From Dokdonella_A sp937902695 (GTDB lineage Bacteria > Pseudomonadota > Gammaproteobacteria > Xanthomonadales > Rhodanobacteraceae): a DNA stretch of 64,000 nucleotides. This document shows, one piece after another, positions 41,943 to 50,802 of this stretch (its first letter is position 1; the number at the start of each line of letters is the position of its first letter). The stretch lies in assembly GCA_048498135.1 (NCBI GenBank), contig JBEHYO010000003.1, positions 1 through 64,000 on the forward strand, in the 5' to 3' direction. The notes beneath the pieces were generated by a model. It did no database searches, was not told where the DNA came from, and saw nothing but the letters and a program-made list of their open reading frames with translations. The position numbers were made by a program, and so were the translations under genes.

Positions 41943-42248
41943 ATGGACGATGCCATGAGCCAGCAAGACGAGCTCGACGCCGCGGTGTTCCGGCGGCTCA
42001 TCGAGCACCTCGACCGCCGCAAGGACGTGCAGAACATCGATCTGATGATCGCCGCGGGTTTCTGCCGCAACTGCCTCGCCGACTGGTACCGCGAAGCCGC
42101 GGCCGAGCGCGGCGTCGCGATCGACAGGGATCAGGCGCGCGAGCGCGTCTACGGCGAGCCGTTCGCGACGTGGAAGGCGAAGCACCAGAACGATGCGACG
42201 CCGGAGCAGCTGGCGGCGTTCGAGGCGGCGCAGCGCAGGCACAGATGA
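41943..42248 (+). CDS. DUF1244 domain protein
   Basis: A 101-aa protein with the whole DUF1244 sequence: AAVFRRLIEHLDRRKDVQNIDLMIAAGFCRNCLADWY with the FCRNCL pair of cysteines, then a GxxYGEPFxxWKxKHQ helix. Some alphaproteobacterial members have been given roles in catabolism; function here is unknown. Two in-frame ATGs are possible, 41943 (MDDAMSQQ) and 41955 (MSQQ). It converges on moeB. Confidence 0.88.
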   Translation: MDDAMSQQDELDAAVFRRLIEHLDRRKDVQNIDLMIAAGFCRNCLADWYREAAAERGVAIDRDQARERVYGEPFATWKAKHQNDATPEQLAAFEAAQRRHR

Positions 42249-43388
42249 TCAGCTCGCGCAGAGTCGCGCGAGATCCTCGTAGCCGTCGAACGTCGCGTCC
42301 GCGCCGCAGCCGGGACACGCCGGATCGCGCGGCAGCCGCAACTCGCGGAATCGCGCCGCGAGCGCGTCGTAGCAGAGCAGCCGCCCGACCAGCGGCTCGC
42401 CGACGCCGAGGACGAGCTTGATCGCCTCGGTCGCCTGCAGCAGGCCGATCACGCCCGGCAGCACGCCGAGCACGCCGGCCTCGCTGCAGTTCGGCGCTTC
42501 GGCGGCCGACGGCGGCTCCGGAAAGAGGCAGCGGTAACAGGGAGAATCGCCGCGCCTGGCATCGAACACGCTCACCTGGCCGGTGAAGCGGTGCACGGCG
42601 CCGTACACGAGCGGGATCTTCAGGCGCCGGCACGCGGCATCGAGCAGGTAGCGGGTCGGAAAGTTGTCGGCGCCGTCGATGACGACGTCGTGGCCGCGCA
42701 GCAGCATTTCGACGTTTGCCGCGCGGATGCGCTCGCTCCGCAATTCCACGTGCACCGAGGGATTCAGCGCAACCAGCGCGACGCGCGCCGACTCGGTCTT
42801 CGGCATGCCGACACGCGCATCCGCATGCAGCACCTGCCGTTGCAGGTTCGAGCGCTCGACCCGATCGTCATCGATCAGCGTCAGCGAGCCGACGCCCGCG
42901 GCGGCGAGGTAGAGCCCGGCCGGCGAGCCGAGCCCGCCCGCGCCGATCAGCGCGACGCGCGCGTCGATCAGCTTCTGCTGTCCGGCGACGCCGACTTCGG
43001 GCAGCACGAGATGCCGCGCGTAGCGTTCGGCGGCGTCCGCACCGAGCGCGCCGTGCGCGACGGGGAGGCCTTCCGCCAGCCAGCGGCTGAAGCCGCCGCG
43101 TACCGACGCGACGTTCGCGTAGCCGAGTTCGCGCAGCGTCGCTGCCGCGAGCAGCGAGCGGCGGCCGGTCGCGCAGAGGGTCAGGATTTCGCGCGCCGGA
43201 TCGGCGGCGATCTCGCCGATCCGCGCCGCAATATCGGCACGCGCGAGCCCGACCGCGCCGTCCGGCGTGCCGGCATCGCGCTCGTTGTCGTCGCGCACGT
43301 CGATCAGCAGCGCGTCGGCGCGCTGACGCGCGAGCGCCTCGGCGGGGTCGATCTCGCGGACGGGCGTCGGGACGGCGGCAGCGCTCAT
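42249..43388 (-). CDS. moeB: Molybdopterin-synthase adenylyltransferase fused to a rhodanese domain
   Basis: It activates the C-terminus of MoaD by adenylation. The 379-aa protein has a rhodanese domain first (1-110, active-site loop CATGRRS, C72) and a ThiF/MoeB domain after it (115-379): GAGGLGSPAGLYLAAAGVG for ATP, the DDDRVERSNLQRQ segment and two zinc CxxC pairs (CYRC, CPGC). The rhodanese is at the N-terminus, the opposite order to eukaryotic MOCS3/Uba4. The rhodanese could supply sulfur to the sulfur-carrier protein. It is 4 bp behind moeA. Confidence 0.92.
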   Translation of the reverse strand: MSAAAVPTPVREIDPAEALARQRADALLIDVRDDNERDAGTPDGAVGLARADIAARIGEIAADPAREILTLCATGRRSLLAAATLRELGYANVASVRGGFSRWLAEGLPVAHGALGADAAERYARHLVLPEVGVAGQQKLIDARVALIGAGGLGSPAGLYLAAAGVGSLTLIDDDRVERSNLQRQVLHADARVGMPKTESARVALVALNPSVHVELRSERIRAANVEMLLRGHDVVIDGADNFPTRYLLDAACRRLKIPLVYGAVHRFTGQVSVFDARRGDSPCYRCLFPEPPSAAEAPNCSEAGVLGVLPGVIGLLQATEAIKLVLGVGEPLVGRLLCYDALAARFRELRLPRDPACPGCGADATFDGYEDLARLCAS

Positions 43389-43392
43389 GCGT

Positions 43393-44637
43393 TCAGCACG
43401 CGTCCGGCAGCAGGATCACGTCGACGACATCGCCTTCGCCGAGCGCGTGCGTCTGTTCCGGGATGACGATGAGCGCATCCGCCTCGGCGACGCCGGCCAT
43501 CATGCCCGAACCCTGGCGCTCGACCGGCGTCGCGCGCAGCACGGCGTCGTCGCCGCAGTCGAGCCGCGCGCGCAGGTACTCGGTGCGATCGTGCTTCTTC
43601 CGGAGCGGCACCGTAAGTCGCGCGCGCCACGACGGCGACGCGGCGTCCGCACCCTGCATCGCCATCAGGCCGGGCTTCACGAGCGCCAGGAACGTCGCCA
43701 GCGACGACACGGGATTCCCAGGCAGGCCGAACACGATCGCCTTGCCGATTTCGCCGCAGAGCACCGGATGACCCGGCTTCATGCGGACCTTCCAGAAATC
43801 GATGCGGCCAAGCTCGGCGATGAGTCGCGGCAGGTAATCGGCCTCGCCGGCCGAGACGCCGCCGCTGCTGATCACGACGTCGCACGTCGCGGCGACAGCG
43901 CGAAGCGCATCGCGGAGCGCGCCGACGTCGTCGCGCACATGCGCGCTCGGATCGGCGACGATGCCGAGGCCTTCGAGCAGGCCGCCGAGGCTGTAGCGGT
44001 TGCTGTCGTGGATGCGCCCGAAGCCGAGCGGCTCGCCGGGCGGCACGAGCTCGTCGCCCGTCACGAGCAGCGCGACGCGCGGGCGTCGCGCGACGCGCAC
44101 GCTGGCGAATCCGCAAGACGCGATCACGCCGAGCTGCGCGGCGCCCAGGATCTCGCCGGCGTGCGCGACCGTCTCGCCGGCCGCGACGTCCTCGCCCGCG
44201 GGACGCACGTTCGCGCCGGCGGCGTCGCCGGCCGGAACGACGATCGCATCGCCGTCGACGCGCACGCGTTCCTTGATGACGACCGTATCGGCACCGTCCG
44301 GCAGCGGCGCGCCGGTCGTGATGCGCACGCATTCGTCCTCGCGGACGCGCAGCGTCGCGTCGGTGCCGGCGAGCATGACGCCGACGAGCGGGAAGCGCTT
44401 CTCGCCGTCGCGCGGCAGGTCGGCGCCGCGCAGCGCGTAGCCGTCCATCGCCGAGTTGGCGAACGGAGGAATCGGATGCGGCGCCGCGATGTCGACCGCG
44501 AGCACGCGACGCAGCGCACGATCGAGCGGCACGCTGTCGACCGCGACACGCCGCTGGCCGCACAGATCGACGATGCGCCGGCGCGCCTCGTCGACCGAGA
44601 GCCGCATCGGATAATCAGTCGCGCTGTCGAACGGCAT
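43393..44637 (-). CDS. moeA: Molybdopterin molybdenumtransferase
   Basis: It inserts molybdate into adenylated molybdopterin. The 414-aa protein shows MoeA motifs (FANSAMDGYAL; TGAPLPDGADTVV; SSGGVSAGEADY; GLPGNPVSS). The start at 44637 (MPFDSATDYP) overlaps mobA by 23 nt; the next in-frame ATG at 44607 (MRLSVDEAR) is also possible. It lies between mobA and moeB. Confidence 0.95.
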   Translation of the reverse strand: MPFDSATDYPMRLSVDEARRRIVDLCGQRRVAVDSVPLDRALRRVLAVDIAAPHPIPPFANSAMDGYALRGADLPRDGEKRFPLVGVMLAGTDATLRVREDECVRITTGAPLPDGADTVVIKERVRVDGDAIVVPAGDAAGANVRPAGEDVAAGETVAHAGEILGAAQLGVIASCGFASVRVARRPRVALLVTGDELVPPGEPLGFGRIHDSNRYSLGGLLEGLGIVADPSAHVRDDVGALRDALRAVAATCDVVISSGGVSAGEADYLPRLIAELGRIDFWKVRMKPGHPVLCGEIGKAIVFGLPGNPVSSLATFLALVKPGLMAMQGADAASPSWRARLTVPLRKKHDRTEYLRARLDCGDDAVLRATPVERQGSGMMAGVAEADALIVIPEQTHALGEGDVVDVILLPDAC

Positions 44638-45217
44638 CGGCGTAGGCCGCGAACTCTTCGGGCGTGTTGAGATTATGGAACTGCCGTCGCCGGTCGGTGA
44701 AATCAACCTCGACGGCCCCGATGGAATCCTGCCACGCAAAGACGCCCTGCCCGCTCGCGGCAGCCGCGGCGGCCGACGCCGCGAGCCCGCGCCGATAGAG
44801 CGCGAACAGCGGCTGGCGGCGTTCGCCGTCGTGCGCGACGGCTGCGTCGGCCGTGTCGAGCGCTGCGATCAATCGCGTCGCCAGGTCTTCGGGCGGCGAC
44901 GGGCAGTCGACCGGCAGCGTCAGCACCAGCGCGGCGGCCGCGCCTTCGAGCGCGCTCGCGACACCGGCGAGCGGTCCGCGAAAGCCGACGATCGCATCGG
45001 CGCGGACGCGCCCCTGGCGCGCGTATTCGTCGAGATGGCGATTCGCGACGATCAGAAAGTCGATCTCGCCCCCGCGGGCGATGGCGCGCTCGCAATACGC
45101 GCGCACGCGTTCGATCAGCGCGCGTCCGTCGACGCGTTCTAGGCCCTTGTCGCGCCCGCCGAGTCGCGATGCGGCACCGCCGGCCAGGATCGCCACGGTC
45201 AGGAAGGGACTCGCCAC
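44615..45217 (-). CDS. mobA: Molybdenum cofactor guanylyltransferase
   Basis: It joins GMP to molybdopterin to make the guanine dinucleotide form used by DMSO-reductase-type enzymes. The 200-aa protein has the nucleotidyltransferase motif AILAGGAASRLGGRDKGLE at the start and LTLPVDCPSPPEDL for the metal site. It starts the mobA-moeA-moeB operon, 10 bp downstream of der. Confidence 0.94.
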   Translation of the reverse strand: MASPFLTVAILAGGAASRLGGRDKGLERVDGRALIERVRAYCERAIARGGEIDFLIVANRHLDEYARQGRVRADAIVGFRGPLAGVASALEGAAAALVLTLPVDCPSPPEDLATRLIAALDTADAAVAHDGERRQPLFALYRRGLAASAAAAAASGQGVFAWQDSIGAVEVDFTDRRRQFHNLNTPEEFAAYADAVRQRD

Positions 45218-45227
45218 GCGCGCGATC

Positions 45228-46625
45228 TCAGTGCTTGCTGCGCTTCGCGCGGCTGATCATGCGCTGCCGGCGCCGCTGCTGGCCTTCGGTCAGCTCGTTC
45301 TTCTTGCCGGCGTACGGATTTTCCTTCTCGCTGAACTCGATGCGGATCGGCGTGCCTTCGAGCTTGTAGCGCTTGCGGAAGAAGTTCTCGAGATAGCGCC
45401 GATAGCCTTCGGCGATGTGCTTCGTGCGCGAGCCGTGGATGACGATCGTCGGCGGATTCGTGCCGCGCGGATGCGCGAAGCGGAGCTTGGGCGCGTGGCC
45501 GCGCACGAGCGGCGGCTGGTAACCCGTATAGGCTGCCTCGAGCGCGCGGTTGAGCTCGGACGACGTGAGCTTCTTGTGCGCTGACGCATACGCGCGATCG
45601 ACCGCCTTCATGAGATCGCCGACGCCGGTGCCGTGCTTGGCCGAAATGAAGACCTGCCGCGCCCACGGCACGAAATCGAGCTTGCGCGACAGCGACGCCT
45701 TCGTGCGCTCCTTGGTGTACGCGTCGAGGCCGTCCCACTTGTTGACCGCAATCACCAGCGCGCGATTCGATTCGAGCACGTGGCCGATCAGCGTCGAATC
45801 CTGATCGGCGACGCCTTCGTTCGCGTCGAGCACGAGGATCGTGACGTTCGCCGCCTCGACCGATTGCAGCGCCTTGATCACGCTGAACTTCTCGAGCGCA
45901 TCCTCGACGCGCGCGCGCCGGCGCACGCCGGCGGTGTCGATCAGCGTGTAGCGTTTGCCGTCGCGGACGAGCGGCACGCGGATCGAGTCGCGCGTGGTCC
46001 CCGGCATGTCCGATGCGATGACGCGCTCTTCGCCGAGGAGGCGGTTCACGAGCGTCGACTTGCCGACGTTCGGACGGCCGACGATCGCGACGCGGACGCC
46101 TTCGTCGGCCGCCTCCTCGTCGCCCGCCTCGGGCGGCAGCTTCGGCGCGAGCGCGTCCAGCACCGCCGCGACGCCGCGATTGTGCGCGGCCGACAGCGGC
46201 AGCACTTCGGCGAGCCCCAGCGCGGCGAAGTCGGCGAGCGCGCCGCTCTGCTCGACGCCGTCGATCTTGTTGACCACGAGGATGACCGGCTTGCCGGACT
46301 TGCGCAGCCGGCCGAGGATCGTGCGGTCGCTCGGCAGCAGGCCGTCGCGAGCATCGACGACGAGCAGCACGACGTCGGCTTCGGCCACCGCGATGTCGAC
46401 TTGCCCCGCGGTCTGCGCGGCAAGGCCTTGCGCGTCGTCGACCAGCCCGCCGGTATCGATGACGACGAACGACCGGCCTTCGATGAGGCGGCAGACACCG
46501 TAGTGGCGGTCGCGCGTGACGCCCGGCAGGTCGGCGACGAGCGCGTCGCGCGTGCGCGTCAGCACGTTGAACAGCGTCGACTTGCCGACGTTGGGGCGCC
46601 CGACGAGGGCGACTACGGGGAGCAT
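45228..46625 (-). CDS. der: Ribosome-assembly GTPase Der (EngA)
   Basis: It is needed for 50S subunit maturation. The 465-aa protein has two tandem G domains, each with GRPNVGKST (about residues 8 and 181), DTGG/DTAG switch motifs and NKxD (VNKIDG; VNKWDG), then a KH-like C-terminal domain ending in a basic tail. It is the last gene of the ndk-to-der block, and a repeat element separates it from bamB. Confidence 0.97.
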   Translation of the reverse strand: MLPVVALVGRPNVGKSTLFNVLTRTRDALVADLPGVTRDRHYGVCRLIEGRSFVVIDTGGLVDDAQGLAAQTAGQVDIAVAEADVVLLVVDARDGLLPSDRTILGRLRKSGKPVILVVNKIDGVEQSGALADFAALGLAEVLPLSAAHNRGVAAVLDALAPKLPPEAGDEEAADEGVRVAIVGRPNVGKSTLVNRLLGEERVIASDMPGTTRDSIRVPLVRDGKRYTLIDTAGVRRRARVEDALEKFSVIKALQSVEAANVTILVLDANEGVADQDSTLIGHVLESNRALVIAVNKWDGLDAYTKERTKASLSRKLDFVPWARQVFISAKHGTGVGDLMKAVDRAYASAHKKLTSSELNRALEAAYTGYQPPLVRGHAPKLRFAHPRGTNPPTIVIHGSRTKHIAEGYRRYLENFFRKRYKLEGTPIRIEFSEKENPYAGKKNELTEGQQRRRQRMISRAKRSKH

Positions 46626-46694
46626 GGTGAGTCCAGATTACTTGATCGCCGTCGTTCGCGACCGGATGGGCGCGACACTCGACGAAAGCGCGCA

Positions 46695-46800
46695 TTCCCT
46701 CTCTCCCGCGTGCGGGAGAGGGCTGGGGCGAGGGCAGTCTCGAGGAAGCGCATCACGCGCTTGCCCTCACCCTACCCTCTCCCGCAAGCGGGAGAGGGAA
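46695..46800. repeat. Paired palindromic repeat (PLPQAGEGE type)
   Basis: Two half-elements face each other: CCTCTCCCGC-gtgc-GGGAGAGGGCTGGGG (46698-46727) and its reverse form CCCTACCCTCTCCCGC-aagc-GGGAGAGGG (46770-46798), with GAGGGCA/TTGCCCTC as the inner border. A near copy is at 57003-57112. This dispersed repeat is well known from xanthomonads and other proteobacteria and may end or stabilise transcripts. Confidence 0.75.
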
Positions 46801-46807
46801 AAAACAG

Positions 46808-48010
46808 TTAGCGGACGCTATAGGCGCCGATGTGGCCCTTGACGTCTTCGATGTAGACCGTATCGCCGACGACGACCGGCGCGCTCTCGATCGCCTTCTT
46901 GCTGAGGCGCTCGCGGGCCACGAACTTGCCTTCGTCGAGGCTGAGCCAGTGCACGAAGCCTTCGCTGTCGCCGACGACGACGTATTTGCCCTGCACGGCG
47001 GGCGTGCCGAGCCAGCGGTACTTGAGCTGATCCTGTTTCCAGAGGCTCGCGCCGGTGTCCTTGTCGAAGGCCCAGACGTTGCCGTCCGCGTCGACGACGA
47101 CGATCGCGGTCTCGCCGACCGCGGCGCCGCCATAGCTCGAGACGTCGCGCTGCCACTGCGGGCGGCCGCTGTCGGCGGCGATCGAGGCGATCTGGCCGCG
47201 ATAGCCGACCGCGACCACGTTCGAGCCGGAGGACACGATGTCGCCGTCGACATCGGCCAGGCGCTCGACCTCGGTACGGCCTTCGCCGGTGGCGAGCGTC
47301 TGCGACCAGAGCGGCGCGCCGTCGGCGAGCCGGATGGCGGAGACCTTGCCGTTGTCGAAGCCGTCGTAGACCGTCTCGCCGATGATGACGGGCGAGGCAT
47401 TGCCGCGCAGGCTGAGCGGCGGCACCGTCTGGTCGTATACCCAGCGCTGGCTGCCGTCCTTCGCATCGAGGCCGGTCAGCCGGCCGTCGACCGTGCGGAT
47501 CACGACGACGTCGCTGGAGATCGCCGGTCGCGAAATGACTTCGGACGACACCTTGGCGTGCCAGCGCTCGCTGCCGTCGGCGGCCGAAAGCGCGTAGACG
47601 TCGCCGTCGAGACTGCCGACGACGAAGAGATCGCCGGCCGCGCCGGGACCGCCGGACCAGCGCAGCGTGCTGTCGCCGCGCTTCCAGAGCCAGCCGTGGC
47701 GCTCGCCGAGGTGCTTTTCCCAGATCGTGCGGCCGGTGGCGGCGTCGATCGCCTCGACGACGCCGTCGACGCTCGCCGCGTACAGCTTGCCGTCGACGAC
47801 CACGGGCGCGATGCGCGCGCCGGAATTGCCGGCACCATCGCCGGCGCCTTCGGTCCAGAGTTTCTGCACCTGCACGGTCGGCGTGAACTCGACGAGCGGG
47901 GTCGGCGGCTCGACGTTGTCCTTCTTGCCGAGGCTCTTGATCCAGTCGCAGCCGCCGAGCGAGACGCCGAGCACGGCGATGATCACTGCATAGCGATAGC
48001 CCTTCGTCAT
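46808..48010 (-). CDS. bamB: Outer-membrane assembly lipoprotein BamB
   Basis: BamB helps the BAM complex to insert beta-barrel proteins. The 400-aa lipoprotein has the lipobox LGGC (about residue 19) and then an eight-bladed PQQ-type propeller with repeats like VYALSAADGSERW and VWAFDKDTGASLW. The ATG overlaps the stop of the upstream gene (ATGA). Confidence 0.95.
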   Translation of the reverse strand: MTKGYRYAVIIAVLGVSLGGCDWIKSLGKKDNVEPPTPLVEFTPTVQVQKLWTEGAGDGAGNSGARIAPVVVDGKLYAASVDGVVEAIDAATGRTIWEKHLGERHGWLWKRGDSTLRWSGGPGAAGDLFVVGSLDGDVYALSAADGSERWHAKVSSEVISRPAISSDVVVIRTVDGRLTGLDAKDGSQRWVYDQTVPPLSLRGNASPVIIGETVYDGFDNGKVSAIRLADGAPLWSQTLATGEGRTEVERLADVDGDIVSSGSNVVAVGYRGQIASIAADSGRPQWQRDVSSYGGAAVGETAIVVVDADGNVWAFDKDTGASLWKQDQLKYRWLGTPAVQGKYVVVGDSEGFVHWLSLDEGKFVARERLSKKAIESAPVVVGDTVYIEDVKGHIGAYSVR

Positions 48011-48681
48011 GAGCCTTTCGCCTCCACGTTGGGCGCGGCCGGCTTCGGCGCGCCGCCGAGGTCGTCGAGCTTCATCTGCACGAAGTCGCGGTTCGGCGCC
48101 TGCGGATCGAGGTGCGACAGCGCATCCTGATAGGCGGCGCGCGCGTCGTCGGCCCGGTTCAGCCTGGCGAGGATGTCGCCGCGCGTCTCGCCGGCGAGCG
48201 CGGCGTAGTCGCTCTTCGGCAAGCCGTCGACGAGCTTCAGCGCGCCGTCGGCGTCGCCTTGCGCGAGCTTCACCTTGGCGAGGTCGATTCCCGCGAGCTG
48301 CTTCAGCGCCGGTGCGCCGGCGTGCTGCCCGGCCCATTCGAGATCTTCGGCCGCGGCCTTGAGATCGCCCTTGTCGTTGGCGAGGTCGGCGAGGCGCAGC
48401 GCGGCCAATGTCGCGTAGGCGGTGTCGGGGTAATCCTTGCGCAGCGCCTCGGCGATCGTCTTCGCATCGTCGTTGCGCTTGGCGTCGAACGCGTCGACGA
48501 GCGCCTGATACTGCACCGACGCATCGGCCGCATGGCGCACGCGGTGCGCCTTCCACTGCTGCCAGCCGAAGATCAGGATGAGACCGAGCGCGATGCCGAT
48601 CGCGATCGACATCGCATTCTCGCGCAGCCACTTCTGTACGAGCTCACCTTGCTCGTGCTCGTCAAGAACGTCGAAAGCCAT
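48007..48681 (-). CDS. yfgM: YfgM/AncA-type membrane-anchored TPR protein
   Basis: A 224-aa protein with a cytoplasmic start (MAFDVLDEHEQGELVQKWLREN), one membrane helix (AMSIAIGIALGLILIFGW) and a periplasmic TPR domain. In E. coli YfgM binds SecYEG and PpiD and serves periplasmic chaperone traffic. The start at 48681 matches the family N-terminus. It overlaps bamB by ATGA. Confidence 0.92.
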   Translation of the reverse strand: MAFDVLDEHEQGELVQKWLRENAMSIAIGIALGLILIFGWQQWKAHRVRHAADASVQYQALVDAFDAKRNDDAKTIAEALRKDYPDTAYATLAALRLADLANDKGDLKAAAEDLEWAGQHAGAPALKQLAGIDLAKVKLAQGDADGALKLVDGLPKSDYAALAGETRGDILARLNRADDARAAYQDALSHLDPQAPNRDFVQMKLDDLGGAPKPAAPNVEAKGS

Positions 48682-48868
48682 GAAATCTCCGCAGAAAACT
48701 TGAGAGGTTCGGCGGCGCCGGAGCCGTGTCCGGAGCGGACCCTTCGACCGCGGCGCACGGTTCGCAGCGCGCCTGTCGCGGGTCGCCGCGAAGCCGCGCA
48801 AGGGTAGCAGGAAACCCGGGACCGGCGGCTGGCCGCGCCGCGCCGGCCGGTCCCAATTCAGGCGCGCG

Positions 48869-50026
48869 TCAGAACTCGGCCGCGGGCGCGTCGGCGCCGT
48901 TTTCGCCGAAAACGCGAAGGTGCGCGACGTTCGCGTGCCGGAACGGCGCGAGGTCGATCGTCTTGCCGTCGACGGTGACCTCGGCGCCTTCGGCGTTGCC
49001 AAGGCGGACCGAGATCGGCTTGTCGCTCGAGTAGGAGCGCTCGACGCCGGCGGGGAGGATGCCGTACTCGAGCTTGCTCCCGTCGGCGGCGAGGATCTCG
49101 ACCCAGCTCGCCTGGCTCAGCTTGAGGCGCATCGAATGGGCACCGCCGCCGACGTGCGAAACCGGCGCCCCGGCCACCGGGGCCGGCGCCGCAGGCTGCG
49201 TCGTGAACGGCGCCATCGATGCGACGACGGGCTGCTCCTGCTTGGGCGCCTCGACCGCGGCGACCGTCGTCGTCTCGGCCGGCGTCGACGTCGTGTCGCT
49301 CGCCGCGATCTGATCCGTGCTTGCGCTGTCGCTTGCTGCCGTGTCGATCGGCGTCTGCGGCGGCACCTGGATCGCCGTCGGGCTGTCGAGCGGCGTCGTG
49401 CGCGCGAGATTCTGCTCGAGCCCGCCGTGCGTGGCGAGCCAGACGGCCGGCACGACGATGAGCGCGGTCAGGATCAGGTACGTCGCGCTGACCGAGTAGC
49501 GGTCGAACAGATAGCGCGAGCGCGACACCTTGCCCGTGGCGACGAGCGGCGCGGCATGCGTGTGCTGCGAGGCAATCGTCTCCGCGGCGACCGTCGGCAC
49601 GCCGACGAGGCGCGCGTAGCTCGACAGGTAACCGCGCAGATAGACGCCCTGGTCCAGGCCGGTGTAGTCGTCGTCCTCGAGCTGACCGATGAGGCGGAGC
49701 GGCAGGCGCAGGCGCTGCGCGATCTCGCTTCGGCCGAGGCCCTTGGCCTCGCGCGCGACCTTGAGCCGCTGCCCGAATGACGGTTGGGGCGCAGGTTCCG
49801 GAACCGCGAGGTTCATTTCCTGCGCCGGCTGCGGCAGGTCTGCTTCGGGAGGCGTCCTGCCGTCGTGATCAAGCTCTTCGGCTCTCATAGTGGCCCTTCC
49901 GGATGGCAACGGCAGTGCGAGCTGGCCGTCGTCCTGTTCGATCGATGCACCGGTGTCCCGCCCATCGGGTACCGGGCACGCCCCTGGCGCGGCTTCGTTG
50001 CTGTCGTTCTTGCCGCCCGTATTCAT
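48869..50026 (-). CDS. rodZ: RodZ-like cytoskeletal protein (HTH-TM-DUF4115)
   Basis: RodZ links MreB to the membrane and helps set rod shape. The 385-aa protein has a Xre-type HTH (about 83-145, SFGQRLKVAREAKGLGRSEI), a membrane helix near 175-200, a Thr/Ser/Pro-rich linker and a C-terminal DUF4115 domain (SWVEILAADGSKLEYG). About 80 residues precede the HTH, more than in E. coli, but the ATG at 50026 is supported by its ATGA overlap with pilF. Confidence 0.92.
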   Translation of the reverse strand: MNTGGKNDSNEAAPGACPVPDGRDTGASIEQDDGQLALPLPSGRATMRAEELDHDGRTPPEADLPQPAQEMNLAVPEPAPQPSFGQRLKVAREAKGLGRSEIAQRLRLPLRLIGQLEDDDYTGLDQGVYLRGYLSSYARLVGVPTVAAETIASQHTHAAPLVATGKVSRSRYLFDRYSVSATYLILTALIVVPAVWLATHGGLEQNLARTTPLDSPTAIQVPPQTPIDTAASDSASTDQIAASDTTSTPAETTTVAAVEAPKQEQPVVASMAPFTTQPAAPAPVAGAPVSHVGGGAHSMRLKLSQASWVEILAADGSKLEYGILPAGVERSYSSDKPISVRLGNAEGAEVTVDGKTIDLAPFRHANVAHLRVFGENGADAPAAEF

Positions 50027-50802
50027 GACTGATTCTGCGCGTTCAGCGCACGTGCTTGTTGTGACTCAGGAAACGATTGCAGAAGCCGGCGCGTGTATTC
50101 GCCCGCGGCGCTCCCATTGCCGAGCCGCAGCTCGATGTTGCGGCCCAGCATCAGCGATTCCGGGCGCGCCTGGCCGACCGATTCGAAGCGCTGCATGAAG
50201 GCCCGCGCCTTGAAATAATCGGCTTTTTCGTAAAGCGTCGAGGCCAGCTGGAACAGCGCCTCGGCGTTGTTCGGCGAGCGGTCGAGCGCCTTGCGCAGCA
50301 CCACTTCCGCCTCGTCCTTCTTGCCGCCCTTGAGCAGGCACGTGCCCTCGTTGGTCAGCGCGACGTCCGGCGTGTTGTAGAACGGATCGGCGATGGCCCG
50401 CTCGAAGTAATCCTTCGACTCGTCGTAGCGGCCCGCCCTGCAGAGGAACGTGCCGTAGTTGTTGAGCTCATTGCCGCTCTTCGGCCGCAGCTGCGCGGCG
50501 CGGCGGTAGTGTTCCTCGGCCTGCTTGGGATCGCCGATGCGCTCGTAGAGAAGCCCGAGCACCGTATGCGCGTCGACGTAGTCGGGGTCGTAGCTCAACG
50601 CCTTGTTGAGGTCGTCCAGCGCGACCTTGAGGTTGCCCTGCTGCATGTATTTCTGGCCGAGCTCGGTATGCACGCGCGCCGCCTCGGTCTTCTCGGCTTC
50701 CTTGCTTTCCTGCTTGACGTTGCCGTTGCCGCCGTTCGTGCACGCGGCGACGAGCGCCGCCAGCGCGAAGACGAGCACGACCGGCAGCCGCTCAAGCCGC
50801 AT
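50023..50802 (-). CDS. pilF: Type IV pilus biogenesis lipoprotein PilF/PilW
   Basis: PilF is the pilotin for the PilQ secretin. The 259-aa lipoprotein has lipobox VAAC (about C21) and six TPR units (AARVHTELGQKYMQQGNLKVAL; PDYVDAHTVLGLLYERIGDPKQAEEHYRRAAQL; NYGTFLCRAGRYDESKDYFERA). It overlaps rlmN by 11 bp and rodZ by 4 bp. Confidence 0.93.
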   Translation of the reverse strand: MRLERLPVVLVFALAALVAACTNGGNGNVKQESKEAEKTEAARVHTELGQKYMQQGNLKVALDDLNKALSYDPDYVDAHTVLGLLYERIGDPKQAEEHYRRAAQLRPKSGNELNNYGTFLCRAGRYDESKDYFERAIADPFYNTPDVALTNEGTCLLKGGKKDEAEVVLRKALDRSPNNAEALFQLASTLYEKADYFKARAFMQRFESVGQARPESLMLGRNIELRLGNGSAAGEYTRRLLQSFPESQQARALNAQNQS

